NCBI RefSeq assembly: GCF_002934005.1
Contig: NZ_PGEM01000027.1
Span: 1 to 64,000, forward strand
DNA: 64,000 nt
Direction of reading: 5' to 3'
DNA from: Cuspidothrix issatschenkoi CHARLIE-1
Lineage (GTDB): Bacteria > Cyanobacteriota > Cyanobacteriia > Cyanobacteriales > Nostocaceae
Shown here: piece after piece, positions 34,612 to 43,430 of the stretch
Numbering within the stretch: the stretch's first letter is position 1
How the letters are laid out: the number at the start of each line of letters is the position of its first letter
The notes under the pieces: model-generated
Database searches by the model: none
The model's input: only the letters and a program-made list of their open reading frames with translations
Told to the model about the DNA's origin: nothing
Made by a program: the position numbers and the translations under genes

Positions 34612-34761
34612 ATGGCGAATGGAACGAAGATTCTGCAAGTTAAAAATGGTAAAATACAAGGAAATCTTTCATCGGCAGATATTGAAGCATTTCAAATATT
34701 TGCACAAAGATTAGAAGAAATCGGCCAATGCTTTTATCCATCAAGACAAAACTCAAGTTAA
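34612..34761 (+). CDS. Possible small protein of 49 residues
   Basis: ATG at 34612 encodes MANGTKILQVKNGKIQGNLS, then SADIEAFQIFAQRLEEIGQC and a short tail. I do not recognise it. The composition is plausible for a small antitoxin-like or orphan protein, but no clear ribosome site precedes it and an overlapping frame (MISSETELITQYHGEWNEDS) is also open. It lies in the 379-base spacer between the ABC-F and dehydrogenase genes. Confidence 0.3.
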   Translation: MANGTKILQVKNGKIQGNLSSADIEAFQIFAQRLEEIGQCFYPSRQNSS

Positions 34762-34878
34762 ACAAAAGCCAAGATTAAACTAGCTAGACATCGTGCAAAA
34801 ATAGAAATCCACAACTTTATAACCTAACCTCAACCACAAAATGTTAAATCTAGTAACGTTGAATAGTGGAAAAACAAC

Positions 34879-35925
34879 GTGAAAGCACAAGTATTTAGAG
34901 GCGTAAATCGCCTATCCTACGAAGAAGTACCAGTTCCCACCCTAGAAGCAGATGAAGTTTTGGTACAGGTGCGGGTTGTAGGTTTGTGTCAGTCAGATAT
35001 TAAAAAGATTCGTTATCCTTTGTATGAACCGCCACGGATATTTGGTCATGAAACGGCGGGAACTATTGCTGCTGTCGGTTCACAGGTGCAAGGATGGCAA
35101 GTAGGACAACGGGTAGCGGTGATGCACCATATCCCATGTATGCGTTGCGCTTACTGCTTGAATGATAATTTCTCGATGTGTGATGTTTATAAAAATATCT
35201 CCACTACCGCGGGTTTTAACGCCAGTGGTGGCGGTTTTGCGGAGTATGTGAAAGTTCCAGGCCACATTGTCCAAAATGGGGGTTTAATTCCTATCCCTGA
35301 TGATATCAGTTTTGAAGAGGCGAGTTTTGTTGAACCCACTAATTGCTGTTTAAAGGCAGTAAAAAAAGCCCAAATTGCACCGGGACAAACTGTATTAGTA
35401 ACTGGTGCAGGGCCAATTGGGTTAATGTTTATGATGTTGGTGAAGTCTTTTGGGGCGAAAGCGATCGCTACTGACCTTTTACCATCTAGAATTGAAAAAG
35501 CTCTAGAAGTAGGAGCAGAAGCAGCTTTTGATGCTCGTGATCCTGAGTTACCTACCAAAATTCAAGCTTTAACTGGGGGAATGGGTGTAGATGTCACCTT
35601 GTTAGCTGTTCCCAGTGATAAAGCATTTTTTCAAGCTTTAGACTGTACCCGCAAAGGTGGAAAAATCCTCTTCTTTGCAGAGTTCCCAGACGAGTTGACA
35701 ATTCCCATTAACCCCAATATTCTCTACCGTCGGGAAATAGACCTCATGGGTAGTTATAGCTCATCCTACCGTTTACAAAGCTTATCTGCGGACATTGTAT
35801 TTAATCGCCGCATTGATGTGAAAGCCTTAATTAGCGATCGCTATCCTTTACAGGATTTATCACAAGCCGTAGACCAAGCGATCGCCCCCACGGCGGAAAC
35901 TTACAAAATTTTAATTTATCCGTAA
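34879..35925 (+). CDS. Zinc-dependent medium-chain dehydrogenase
   Basis: 348 residues, GTG start. Catalytic zinc site: Cys37, His57-Glu58 (FGHETAG). Structural zinc: Cys87, Cys90, Cys93 and Cys101. Rossmann motif VLVTGAGPIGLMF near 170. The pattern is that of the sorbitol/threonine dehydrogenase-like group of the MDR superfamily, which oxidises secondary alcohols with NAD(P). The exact substrate cannot be read from the sequence. Single gene. Confidence 0.92.
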   Translation: MKAQVFRGVNRLSYEEVPVPTLEADEVLVQVRVVGLCQSDIKKIRYPLYEPPRIFGHETAGTIAAVGSQVQGWQVGQRVAVMHHIPCMRCAYCLNDNFSMCDVYKNISTTAGFNASGGGFAEYVKVPGHIVQNGGLIPIPDDISFEEASFVEPTNCCLKAVKKAQIAPGQTVLVTGAGPIGLMFMMLVKSFGAKAIATDLLPSRIEKALEVGAEAAFDARDPELPTKIQALTGGMGVDVTLLAVPSDKAFFQALDCTRKGGKILFFAEFPDELTIPINPNILYRREIDLMGSYSSSYRLQSLSADIVFNRRIDVKALISDRYPLQDLSQAVDQAIAPTAETYKILIYP

Positions 35926-35981
35926 TGGAGCAGGGGAGAGGGGGAAAGAATTTATTAAGTTTTATATCATTTCTTGATTTT

Positions 35982-35995
35982 GTAGTTTAAGCTAC
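35982..35995 (+). promoter_or_regulatory. NtcA-type box, distal copy
   Basis: GTA-GTTTAAGC-TAC, the NtcA consensus GTA-N8-TAC, followed by AGATTTTTGTGTT, a sequence also present after the proximal box. It lies 181 bases before the gifA start. Confidence 0.6.
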
Positions 35996-36073
35996 AGATT
36001 TTTGTGTTCTTATCTAAGATACAAGCAGCATAGAAAAAATGTAATCATATCAATTCTATAGATTTAAGATTTT

Positions 36074-36087
36074 GTAGTTTACACTAC
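36074..36087 (+). promoter_or_regulatory. NtcA-type box, proximal copy
   Basis: GTA-GTTTACAC-TAC followed by AGATTTTTGTGTTAATAT; TAATAT may be the -10 hexamer, only 12 bases away, a spacing better suited to repression than to class II activation. gifA is known to be NtcA-repressed in Synechocystis and Anabaena. Confidence 0.7.
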
Positions 36088-36162
36088 AGATTTTTGTGTT
36101 AATATCAAATCACAGGAAGTAGGGAATTATTTCTTAGTCAATAAATACAGGAGGGTAGTATC

Positions 36163-36363
36163 ATGTCTATTCAAGAAAAAGCTCGTCAATCTATGGTTCG
36201 TCAACATCAACAAGCTAAGAACCGTCAACAATCCATGTTGATGCGGGCTGCACAAGAACTTGGTTTGCATGAAGAAATATCTCACTACTGGAATCCCATT
36301 CAAGGTAAGATGGATGCCGCAACTCAAACGCTTTATGGACGTAGCCAAGCGACTATGAGTTAA
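36163..36363 (+). CDS. gifA: GifA, glutamine synthetase inactivating factor IF7
   Basis: 66 residues, the length of IF7. MSIQEKARQSMVRQHQQAKN opens the protein, which is very basic and probably disordered until it binds glutamine synthetase. Ribosome site AGGAGG 7 bases upstream of the ATG. It is placed tail to tail with glnA, the enzyme it inhibits when ammonium is abundant. Two NtcA-type boxes upstream would repress it under nitrogen starvation. Identification rests on size, N-terminus and position. Confidence 0.88.
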   Translation: MSIQEKARQSMVRQHQQAKNRQQSMLMRAAQELGLHEEISHYWNPIQGKMDAATQTLYGRSQATMS

Positions 36364-36394
36364 GTGAAAAAGAAAGCCACCCCAGAGGGTGGCT
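36363..36394 (-). terminator. Rho-independent terminator for glnA
   Basis: Stem AGCCACCC / GGGTGGCT with a 4-base loop (36375-36394). On the minus strand it is followed by TTTCTTTTTC, so it should stop transcripts coming from glnA. On the plus strand it has no T-tract; gifA transcripts might still use the stem. Confidence 0.7.
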
Positions 36395-36458
36395 AAAAAA
36401 AACTTACTAGTTTTATTACTTTTTAGACATCTATTGAGAATTAGATATGCCTTATCAA

Positions 36459-36492
36459 ATTGTAGAGACTTTCCCTGGAACGTCTCTACAAT
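36459..36492. repeat. Palindromic repeat (ATTGTAGAGAC)
   Basis: ATTGTAGAGAC and its exact complement with a 12-base loop including TTCCCTGGAAC. Motifs of the same type (GTAGAGACGTT) occur at 3330-3370. It lies between the glnA stop and its terminator. Confidence 0.7.
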
Positions 36493-36517
36493 CTTCACCA
36501 TCAGATGTCTATTGCAA

Positions 36518-37933
36518 TTAGCAATCGTAATATAAGAAGAATTCGTAAGGATGTGGACGCAACTGCATTTGCTTAACTTCGTTAGCAACCTTGTAGTCAA
36601 TCCAATTTTGGATAAAGTCTTCAGAGAAAACACCACTTTCAGTTAAGAATGCGTGATCATTTTCTAAGGCTTCCAAAGCTAATTCTAAAGAACCAGGAGT
36701 AGAAGGAATCTTAGACAATTCTTCTGGAGAGAGTTCATAGATATTTTTATCTAAGGGTTCACCAGGATGAATTTTGTTTTTGATACCATCAATACCCGCG
36801 CAAAGCATAGCAGCAAAAGCTAAGTAAGGATTAGAAGTAGCGTCTGGACAACGGAATTCTAGCCGCTTGGCTTTGGGGTTGCCTCCAGAAAGAGGAATCC
36901 GCACAGAAGCAGAGCGATTACCTTGGGAGTAAGCCAAGTTTACAGGTGCTTCATAACCAGGTACGAGGCGTTTGTAAGAGTTGGTGGTGGGGTTGGTGAT
37001 TGCCAACAACGCTGGAGCGTGTTTGAGAATACCACCAATGTAGTAAAGTCCCATTTCACTCATGCCAGCGTACTTGTCACCTGCAAATAGAGGCTGACCA
37101 TCTTTCCAAATAGATTGGTGACAGTGCATACCCGAACCGTTATCGCCAAAAATGGGTTTTGGCATAAAGGTGACGGTTTTGCCATATCTTCTAGCAACGT
37201 TTTTGATGACATATTTGTAAGTCATCAACCAGTCAGCAGCTTCGATTAATTTACCAAATCTAAACCCAAGTTCGCACTGACCACCGGTAGCAACTTCATG
37301 GTGTTGTTTTTCGATGGGTACGCCACAATCTTTCATGATTAGCAGCATTTCGGTCCGCATATCTTGAAAGCTATCGGTTGGTGGAACTGGGAAGTAACCT
37401 TCCTTAACGCGGGTTTTATAACCCAGGTTGGGACCTTCTTCTCTACCAGTATTCCAACGACCTTCTACAGAATCTACGTAGTAGTAACCAGAGTTGGTGG
37501 TTTGGTCATAACGAACATCATCAAAGACGAAAAATTCAGCTTCAGGACCAAAGAAAGCGGTGTCACCAAGTCCGGTGGCAGCAAGATAATCTATGGCTTT
37601 TTGGGCAATAACGCGGGGACAACGGTTATACCATTGGCCTGTGCGTGGTTCTTTAATACTACAAATGATACTTAGGGTTGGCTCTTTCATGAATGGGTCA
37701 ATCCAAGCAGTATTGGGATCGAGTACCATTGTCATGTCAGATTCTTCGATACCTTTCCAACCCCGAATACTAGAACCATCGAAAGGTACGCCATCAGTGA
37801 ATGAACTTTCATCAATCTGGTCTTGGTACATGGTCAAATGTTGCCAAGTTCCCAATGTATCAATGAATTTCAGATCAATCATCTGAATTTTTTCGTCTTG
37901 AATCTTCTTCAAGATTTCTTTTGAGGTCGTCAT
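36518..37933 (-). CDS. glnA: Glutamine synthetase type I
   Basis: 471 residues, full-length GSI. Motifs: [16 protein letters not shown], the catalytic EAEFFVFDD and [10 protein letters not shown], the Glu flap region [20 protein letters not shown], and [16 protein letters not shown]. It makes glutamine from glutamate and ammonium at the entry of nitrogen assimilation and is inhibited by IF7 (gifA, convergent). Upstream is an NtcA-type promoter. The C-terminus [12 protein letters not shown] is typical of cyanobacteria; control is by inactivating factors rather than adenylylation. Confidence 0.98.
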   Translation of the reverse strand: MTTSKEILKKIQDEKIQMIDLKFIDTLGTWQHLTMYQDQIDESSFTDGVPFDGSSIRGWKGIEESDMTMVLDPNTAWIDPFMKEPTLSIICSIKEPRTGQWYNRCPRVIAQKAIDYLAATGLGDTAFFGPEAEFFVFDDVRYDQTTNSGYYYVDSVEGRWNTGREEGPNLGYKTRVKEGYFPVPPTDSFQDMRTEMLLIMKDCGVPIEKQHHEVATGGQCELGFRFGKLIEAADWLMTYKYVIKNVARRYGKTVTFMPKPIFGDNGSGMHCHQSIWKDGQPLFAGDKYAGMSEMGLYYIGGILKHAPALLAITNPTTNSYKRLVPGYEAPVNLAYSQGNRSASVRIPLSGGNPKAKRLEFRCPDATSNPYLAFAAMLCAGIDGIKNKIHPGEPLDKNIYELSPEELSKIPSTPGSLELALEALENDHAFLTESGVFSEDFIQNWIDYKVANEVKQMQLRPHPYEFFLYYDC

Positions 37934-38035
37934 TTTTACTTTACTCCTGATGTAGCCAATTACCCAGTATAAACCTAAAGTCTGCTCAACCTCAAGTCAT
38001 TATCCTAATCCAGGTTGTCACACACTACCTGTAAT

Positions 38036-38078
38036 ATCCTAAATAGTTAACTTGATATAAGTTTGTCATGTTTGTTAC
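38036..38078 (-). promoter_or_regulatory. NtcA-activated promoter of glnA
   Basis: On the minus strand: GTAACAAACATGAC (38065-38078; GTA-N8-GAC, one mismatch to GTA-N8-TAC), 23 bases, then TAGGAT (38036-38041) as a -10 hexamer. The spacing is that of class II NtcA promoters, and GTAACAAA resembles the box in front of Anabaena glnA. The remaining leader is about 100 bases. Confidence 0.65.
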
Positions 38079-38303
38079 AGATTGCCTGAATTACAGGTTA
38101 TGTTAACCTTTCTTTCTTAATCTGGCTCAAACTAGAAAATTCATGCTTAGGGGTCAACTTTGGCATAAAATCCTTAGATAGCAGATGGATAGTTTTGTGC
38201 CAGTAACTATTTTATGTGAGTTGGCACGGAATTTTGTGGGTGCTTTAGTAGCAACCAAATTAAGATCAAACCATAGATAGCTAAATGATTAGGAGAAACA
38301 AGA

Positions 38304-38813
38304 ATGCGTGATGCAGTTGCAACTTTAATTAAGAATTATGACGTAACCGGACGTTATTTTGACCGGAATGCTATTGATAGCCTCAAATCTTATTTTGATA
38401 GCGGTACTGCTAGAGTCCAAGCGGCCGCAGCAATTAATTCCAATGCTGCTGCAATTGTTAAACAAGCTGGTGCAAAGTTATTTGAAGAACTACCAGAATT
38501 AATTCGTCCTGGTGGTAATGCTTATACAACTCGGCGCTTTGCTGCTTGTTTACGGGATATGGATTATTACTTGCGCTATGCTACCTATGCGTTAGTTGCG
38601 GGTAATATGAATGTGCTTGATGAGCGTGTATTACAAGGACTGCGGGAAACTTACAATTCTTTAGGTGTACCCATTGGTTCAACTGTGCAAGGTGTCCAAA
38701 TTATGAAGGGTATTGTTAAGGAACAGGTAGCGGCGGCTGGTATTGCTGATACTGCTTTTGTTGATGAGCCTTTTGATCATATCACTCGTGAGTTGAGTGA
38801 GATTGATGTTTAA
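38304..38813 (+). CDS. apcF: ApcF, allophycocyanin beta-18 core subunit
   Basis: 169 residues of the phycobiliprotein family. Cys82 (RRFAACLRDMDYYLRYATYA) binds phycocyanobilin and Asn72 (GGNAYTT) is the usual methylation site. The sequence fits ApcF (beta-18) rather than ApcB, including VLQGLRETYNSLGVPIGSTV and the tail DEPFDHITRELSEI. ApcF sits with ApcE in the basal core cylinders and helps pass energy to photosystem II. Monocistronic, with an AGGAGA ribosome site and a strong hairpin downstream. Confidence 0.93.
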   Translation: MRDAVATLIKNYDVTGRYFDRNAIDSLKSYFDSGTARVQAAAAINSNAAAIVKQAGAKLFEELPELIRPGGNAYTTRRFAACLRDMDYYLRYATYALVAGNMNVLDERVLQGLRETYNSLGVPIGSTVQGVQIMKGIVKEQVAAAGIADTAFVDEPFDHITRELSEIDV

Positions 38814-38835
38814 TATCTAAAATTTTGGCGATTTT

Positions 38836-38868
38836 GACACTCCCCGTGTCTTTAGACCGGGGAGTGTC
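38836..38868. terminator. Strong hairpin downstream of apcF
   Basis: GACACTCCCC / GGGGAGTGTC with a 13-base loop (GTGTCTTTAGACC). It ends the apcF transcript by position. The same CCCCGTGTCTTT core occurs at 52168-52190 and resembles IS200/IS605 end foldbacks, so it may be a domesticated element end. Confidence 0.6.
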
Positions 38869-38886
38869 AAGAGATAATACAAGTAA

Positions 38887-39063
38887 AGAATCTGGACAGA
38901 AGATGGTATAAAAATTGTAGGTACAACGCCTACAGGAAGAGCTACTAGCGATCGCTTTGACTTCAATGATGAAAGACGTCATGAGCCTTATATTCAAGTT
39001 GCTCGGCTTTTTTGGGTAGAAGCGGGTTGGCATCCACCACTATCAGATCCTTGTCAAGAATAA
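38887..39063 (+). pseudogene. HNH-endonuclease C-terminal fragment
   Basis: A frame without start codon: DGIKIVGTTPTGRATSDRFD, then FNDERRHEPYIQVARLFWVE and AGWHPPLSDPCQE, stop. The GTTPTGRAT-x3-F-x-N-ER pattern is the tail of cyanobacterial HNH nucleases. The catalytic HNH part is absent. Confidence 0.55.
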
Positions 39064-39079
39064 AAATCAATTTCCTTGG

Positions 39080-39166
39080 ATGTTGACTCTGACAGAACAG
39101 GAAAGAAGACAAAAGGAAAGATTGATAGAACAGTTAAGAAAGCTGAGGGTAGAACCTGATATTTAA
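39080..39166 (+). pseudogene. Uma2-type C-terminal tail fragment
   Basis: 28 codons: MLTLTEQERRQKERLIEQLR then KLRVEPDI. This is the helical tail seen at the end of many Uma2/DUF820 proteins. The nuclease domain is missing. Confidence 0.5.
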
Positions 39167-39170
39167 TTTG

Positions 39171-39490
39171 TCAGAATCAGGATGTCCAGGATTTAAGGAT
39201 GTTCAGGATGTTGTTTGAAAGTATCATGTTTTGATTTTTGATTGTCCATCTTTATCTGTGTTTATCTGCGTTTATCTGCGTTCAATTATTCTTGATATTA
39301 CTGTTAGATTACTAATTTTTTTAAACGAACCACTCCAGACACAGAGGACACAGAGAAAAAATATCGGTTATCTTTGTGTGGGAAGGCAATAATTTTCTCG
39401 TTCATCTAATTAATTATCTCAGAATTGGAGAAGCTTTCATTAGAAAATAAAATCCTGTAAATCCTCAAATCCTGGATATCCTGATTCAGA
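39171..39490. mobile_element. 320-bp segment flanked by inverted family F repeats
   Basis: Left end TCAGAATCAGGATGTCCAGG, right end CCTGGATATCCTGATTCAGA: inverted copies of repeat family F. The interior contains TTTATCTGCGTT repeats and a family D motif (ACGAACCACTCCAG, 39325-39338). No ORF. It ends 28 bases before the Rpn-like gene. It could be a MITE or a composite of decayed repeats. Confidence 0.55.
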
Positions 39491-39518
39491 CAATTTGATA
39501 ATTTAATTTTATAACCCT

Positions 39519-40379
39519 ATGAGTTTTGACAACGTTTGTAAACTACTAGCAGAAAAATATCCCTTTGATTTTGCTACATGGTTACTTCCCCAAGAACCAA
39601 AAACAATCAAAGTCTTAAAAACCGAATTGAGTATAGAACCAATTCGCGCTGATTTTGTCACCTTCTTACAAACAGAAAACCGGATTTTACATATTGAATT
39701 TCAAACCAAACCACAATCTAAACCTCCCATTCCGTTTAGAGAGTTAGATTATTCAGTGAGATTAATCCGTACATATCAAGTTCCCGTTACTCAAGTAGTG
39801 ATTTTCTTACAAGAAACAGATGATCCAATTGTTTTTACTGAAGAATATGTTAACGAAACAACCAGACACCGTTACCGTGTCATCAGAATGTGGGAAGAAG
39901 AACCAGAATTATTTTTAAATAATCTGCCATTATTACCATTAGCACCATTAACCCGGACAAATTCACCCCAAGGTTTATTATCCCAGATTGCCAATAATCT
40001 TGCTAAAATTGCAGATAGGGAGACTAAACAGGATATTGCAGCTTACACAGAGATTTTAGCCGGTTTACGGTTTGAGAAAGATTTTATTCGTCAATTATTG
40101 AGTGAGGATATTATGCAAGAATCAGTAATTTATCAGGATATTTTCCAAAAGGGAGAACAAAAAGGAGAACAAAAAGGAGAACAAAAAGGAGAACAAAAAG
40201 AGGCAGTTAAATTTTGTCTAATGTTACTAAATCAAAGATTTGGAGAAATTGATTCTGAAATACTTGAAAGAGTGAAAATCCTACCTGTTGAACAGCTAGA
40301 AAATTTAGGTGCAGCGTTGTTTAATATTTCTGAAGTTGCTGATTTAATAACTTGGTTAAATCAACAAGATCATCAATAA
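39519..40379 (+). CDS. Rpn/PD-(D/E)XK nuclease-like protein with DUF4351 tail
   Basis: 286 residues. The N-terminal half is a PD-(D/E)XK-like domain of the Rpn / PDDEXK transposase-like family: IRADFVTFLQTENRILHIEF (Asp then Glu), with QTKP following. The C-terminal ~60 residues (FCLMLLNQRFGEIDSEILER...LENLGAALFNISEVADLITW) are DUF4351. Between them is a perfect tandem repeat, GEQK four times, from a 12-bp DNA unit at about 40151-40199. Rpn proteins promote RecA-independent recombination in E. coli; the cyanobacterial role is not known. Confidence 0.85.
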   Translation: MSFDNVCKLLAEKYPFDFATWLLPQEPKTIKVLKTELSIEPIRADFVTFLQTENRILHIEFQTKPQSKPPIPFRELDYSVRLIRTYQVPVTQVVIFLQETDDPIVFTEEYVNETTRHRYRVIRMWEEEPELFLNNLPLLPLAPLTRTNSPQGLLSQIANNLAKIADRETKQDIAAYTEILAGLRFEKDFIRQLLSEDIMQESVIYQDIFQKGEQKGEQKGEQKGEQKEAVKFCLMLLNQRFGEIDSEILERVKILPVEQLENLGAALFNISEVADLITWLNQQDHQ

Positions 40380-40387
40380 TAGTTTGT

Positions 40388-40463
40388 GTAGGTTGGGTTA
40401 AGCAATAGCACAACCCAACAAATGCTTGAAAATGTTGGGTTTCCTAACGTCAACCCAACCTAC
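40388..40463. repeat. Inverted repeat GTAGGTTGGGTT
   Basis: GTAGGTTGGGTT and its exact complement about 52 bases apart, with an inner AACCCAACA / TGTTGGGTT pair. A common cyanobacterial spacer repeat, here between convergent genes, so a bidirectional terminator is possible. Confidence 0.7.
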
Positions 40464-40516
40464 CCAATATCTGATGCTGACAATTTATAATTTAAAGAAG
40501 TTAAATCCACAACACC

Positions 40517-41542
40517 TTAATACCTAATTCTCGGATCAACATAGGCGTTGAGAATATCAATCAAAATACTGGCGGTGACAACGATCGCCCCAAAAAAGAC
40601 TAAAACCCCCTGCACTGTGGGATAATCCCGATCAGAAATGGCTTGATATAAACGATTGGCTAAACCAGGCCAGGAAAAGGTTACTTCTGTTAAAATTGCC
40701 CCACCCAATAGGGAAGCAAATGTTAATCCTAAAACGGTAATTACAGGAATTAAGGCATTCTTTAAGGCATGGGAGACTAAAATTTTATTTTCCGGGATTC
40801 CTCGCGCCCTAGCGGCTTCTACATAATCAGATTTTAAGGTTTGTTTTAAATTAACTCTGACAATGCGTTCAAAAATGCCACTGAGTAAAATTCCCAAGGT
40901 TAAACTTGGTAGGGCTAAATGATGTAAAGCTGTAAAAAACTGACTCAAATTACCAGTTAATAAACTATCAATTGTATATAAACCGGTGATAGTTGTTGGT
41001 GCGGGAAGATTAGGGGGAAAACGATTAGAATTAGGAAACCAACCTAATTGGACTGAGAAAAGTAATTGTAATAACATTCCCGCCCAAAACATGGGCAGTG
41101 CATAGGTAATAATCCCAAATAAACGCCCACCAATATCAAAACCTGTTCCGGGACGGGAAGCGGAAATAGTACCAACTAAAACGCCGCAAATTATGGCTAC
41201 AGCCATACTAGCAAAGGCCAATTCTACTGTAGCTGGAAAATATTGACTAATGATTTCGCCGACATTTTGACCGCGACTGGTTAGGGAAGTTCCTAAATCA
41301 AAACGAAGTAAATTACCTAAATAATTGAGATATTGTAACCAAATTGGTAAGTCTAAACCAAGCTGTTTTCTTAATTCTTCTTTGGCACTTTCTGGCGCAC
41401 GTCCTCCCAGAATTGCATCGGCAGGATCTCCTGGTGTGGCTCTAAGTAAAAGAAAAACAATGGTAATAATAGTTAATAGTTGCAGTGGCGCAAATAGCAA
41501 CCGAGAAACAATATAATACTGTAAAGCTTTAGAACGGGACAT
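40517..41542 (-). CDS. Peptide-type ABC transporter permease (DppB/OppB family)
   Basis: 341 residues with six predicted membrane helices: first helix at about 12-35 and the family N-terminal motif TIVFLLLRATPGDPADAILG. The EAA loop is VEAARARGIPENKILVSHAL. It forms a channel with a DppC-type partner for peptides, nickel or glutathione-like substrates. The substrate-binding protein gene lies upstream on the same strand (148-base gap); DppC and ATPase genes are not adjacent. Confidence 0.92.
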   Translation of the reverse strand: MSRSKALQYYIVSRLLFAPLQLLTIITIVFLLLRATPGDPADAILGGRAPESAKEELRKQLGLDLPIWLQYLNYLGNLLRFDLGTSLTSRGQNVGEIISQYFPATVELAFASMAVAIICGVLVGTISASRPGTGFDIGGRLFGIITYALPMFWAGMLLQLLFSVQLGWFPNSNRFPPNLPAPTTITGLYTIDSLLTGNLSQFFTALHHLALPSLTLGILLSGIFERIVRVNLKQTLKSDYVEAARARGIPENKILVSHALKNALIPVITVLGLTFASLLGGAILTEVTFSWPGLANRLYQAISDRDYPTVQGVLVFFGAIVVTASILIDILNAYVDPRIRY

Positions 41543-41690
41543 ATTTATTAATGAATATTAATGAAGGCAGGAGGCAAAAGTAGGGGCGGGGTTTCCCCAC
41601 CCATTTAGGAGTTCAGAAAGCAGAAAATGTATACCTATTCCCTATTTTTTGTTAACTGTCAACAGTGAACCGTCAACAGTCAACATTCAT

Positions 41691-43322
41691 CTACTTTTTA
41701 ATTGTTTTATAAATCAGGTTTTGGGTAGGATCAAGATTAACATTGGTTACGCCTTTTTGAGCAAAGATAAAATCTTTGTTTTGCCATAAAGGTATATAGG
41801 GAACATCGGTTAAAACTTGGTTTTGAATGTCGGCAAATATCTTTTTCCGGGCTTCGGGATTTTGTTCTTTACGTTGTTGATCTATGAGTTTATTCATAGT
41901 TTCACTATAGTAAAATGAGCCTTGGGTTTGACTACCGCCGGTTTGACAACCTGTGGCATCTGCACCTTTTTCACAGGCTAAAAATGGCTGAACGTAGTTA
42001 TCTGGATCTAAAAAGTCTGGATACCAATTTAGTAAGGCACTGGGATATAAACCTTTGGAAATTTCTTTATAGAAAGTTGCACCTTCTACGGTTTTAACTT
42101 CTATTTGTAGAAGTCCATCCATTTTAGTATCAGCTAGAGATTTTAGGGTTTGTGCGACTAAACTACGAGTCATGGAACTGGCAGGATACCAAATTTGCAC
42201 TTTAGCAGGATTTGCTTGAGAAAAATCAGCAGCAACTAAGGATTTTTTGGCTTCTTCAAATTTGCCATCACCATATTTCTCTTTAAATAATGGTAAGGAA
42301 ACATTGAAGGTTGTGGGAATTATGCTGTAAAGAGGATCAGCCTGTGATAATAATACCCGATTATTTAATAATTGACGATCAATTAATGATGCGATCGCTT
42401 GTCTCACCTCGACTTTATCTAAAGGTTTTTGATTGCGATTTAAGGCCATCAAACTAATTACACTACCCTGGGCAGAAATAGCTTGCCAATCTCCTTTTTT
42501 AGCACTTGCTTCTAAACTTTGAATTTGATCCGGTTGTAAGGATAGATAAGCTACATCTATCGCCCCAGTTTTAAAAGCATTAAACAAATTCACCGGACTG
42601 GTTTGAATTTGTACGTTTACGCCTTTATTTGTGGGTTTTTCTCCCCAATATTTATCAAAGATATCAAATCTTAAAGAATCTGTTCCATACTTGGCTAATT
42701 TGTAAGGGCCTGTACCAACAAAATTATTAGCAACAAATTTACCTGCCCCAATTTGATAAGCTTTGGGTGAAACTGCACAAACTCCGGAAAATGCTAATAA
42801 AGAAGGAAAAGCTGCAAAGGGTTTTTTCAGTTTAATTGTTAATTCATATTCTCCCGTTGCTTTAACTGAAGCTACAGTATCGGAAAGCAAGAAGGAGGGT
42901 TTACCTTTGTTTTCAATAAAGCGTTGAATACTAAACTCCATTGCTTTGGCATTGAAAGGAGTATCATCATGAAAGACTATGCCTTTACGAATGGGAATAG
43001 TATAGGTTAAACCATCTGTACTGACTTTTGGTAATTCTGTGGCTAATTGTGGTTTAATTTCTGTACTGCCAGGTTCATAAGTGTACAGGCGATCGCTCAT
43101 ATTAAACACTAAACTCAAAGATCCCAATTCGTACGCATCAGCAGGATCAAGAGTTCTTGGTTTTTCCGTGGTTCCGATAGTGATTCGACTATCACCCGCA
43201 AGAGTATTTACACTACCTGGAGAGGGTGTATTTGCTTGTTGTTTAGGAGTACAACTAATGACCAATAATAGACATAAACAGAATAAGGATAGGTACTTTG
43301 CCATCCGACCCCACTGTTTCAT
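41691..43322 (-). CDS. Family 5 solute-binding lipoprotein
   Basis: 543 residues if started at ATG 43322 (MKQWGRMAKYLSLFCLCLLL); alternatives are 43346 and 43304, the last with a GGGG upstream. A lipobox (LVISC) follows the hydrophobic stretch, so the mature protein is anchored by a lipidated Cys. SBP_bac_5 features: EKPRTLDPADAYELGSLSLV, YTIPIRKGIVFHDDTPFNAK, FVGTGPYKLAKY and LLNWYPDFLDPDNYVQPFL. It delivers peptides or similar ligands to the permease encoded downstream. Confidence 0.92.
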   Translation of the reverse strand: MKQWGRMAKYLSLFCLCLLLVISCTPKQQANTPSPGSVNTLAGDSRITIGTTEKPRTLDPADAYELGSLSLVFNMSDRLYTYEPGSTEIKPQLATELPKVSTDGLTYTIPIRKGIVFHDDTPFNAKAMEFSIQRFIENKGKPSFLLSDTVASVKATGEYELTIKLKKPFAAFPSLLAFSGVCAVSPKAYQIGAGKFVANNFVGTGPYKLAKYGTDSLRFDIFDKYWGEKPTNKGVNVQIQTSPVNLFNAFKTGAIDVAYLSLQPDQIQSLEASAKKGDWQAISAQGSVISLMALNRNQKPLDKVEVRQAIASLIDRQLLNNRVLLSQADPLYSIIPTTFNVSLPLFKEKYGDGKFEEAKKSLVAADFSQANPAKVQIWYPASSMTRSLVAQTLKSLADTKMDGLLQIEVKTVEGATFYKEISKGLYPSALLNWYPDFLDPDNYVQPFLACEKGADATGCQTGGSQTQGSFYYSETMNKLIDQQRKEQNPEARKKIFADIQNQVLTDVPYIPLWQNKDFIFAQKGVTNVNLDPTQNLIYKTIKK

Positions 43323-43430
43323 TAACAAGGAACACCAGGTTATCATTATGAAAATCTTTTTAATCAGCGATGGATAATTATACTATATATGTGTTTCTTC
43401 TGCCGATATTTTCATCATAAATGTAAGAAG

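Noticed and set aside
34612-34761. Toxin-antitoxin antitoxin gene
   Set aside because: The 49-residue product shows no AbrB, RHH or Phd motif and no toxin follows; kept only as a low-confidence ORF.
36100-36160. GGAAGTAGGG in the gifA leader, like the conserved core of the cyanobacterial glutamine riboswitch
   Set aside because: The flanking conserved segments (CGTTCA before, GGAACGC-type pairing after) are absent, so the fold cannot form.
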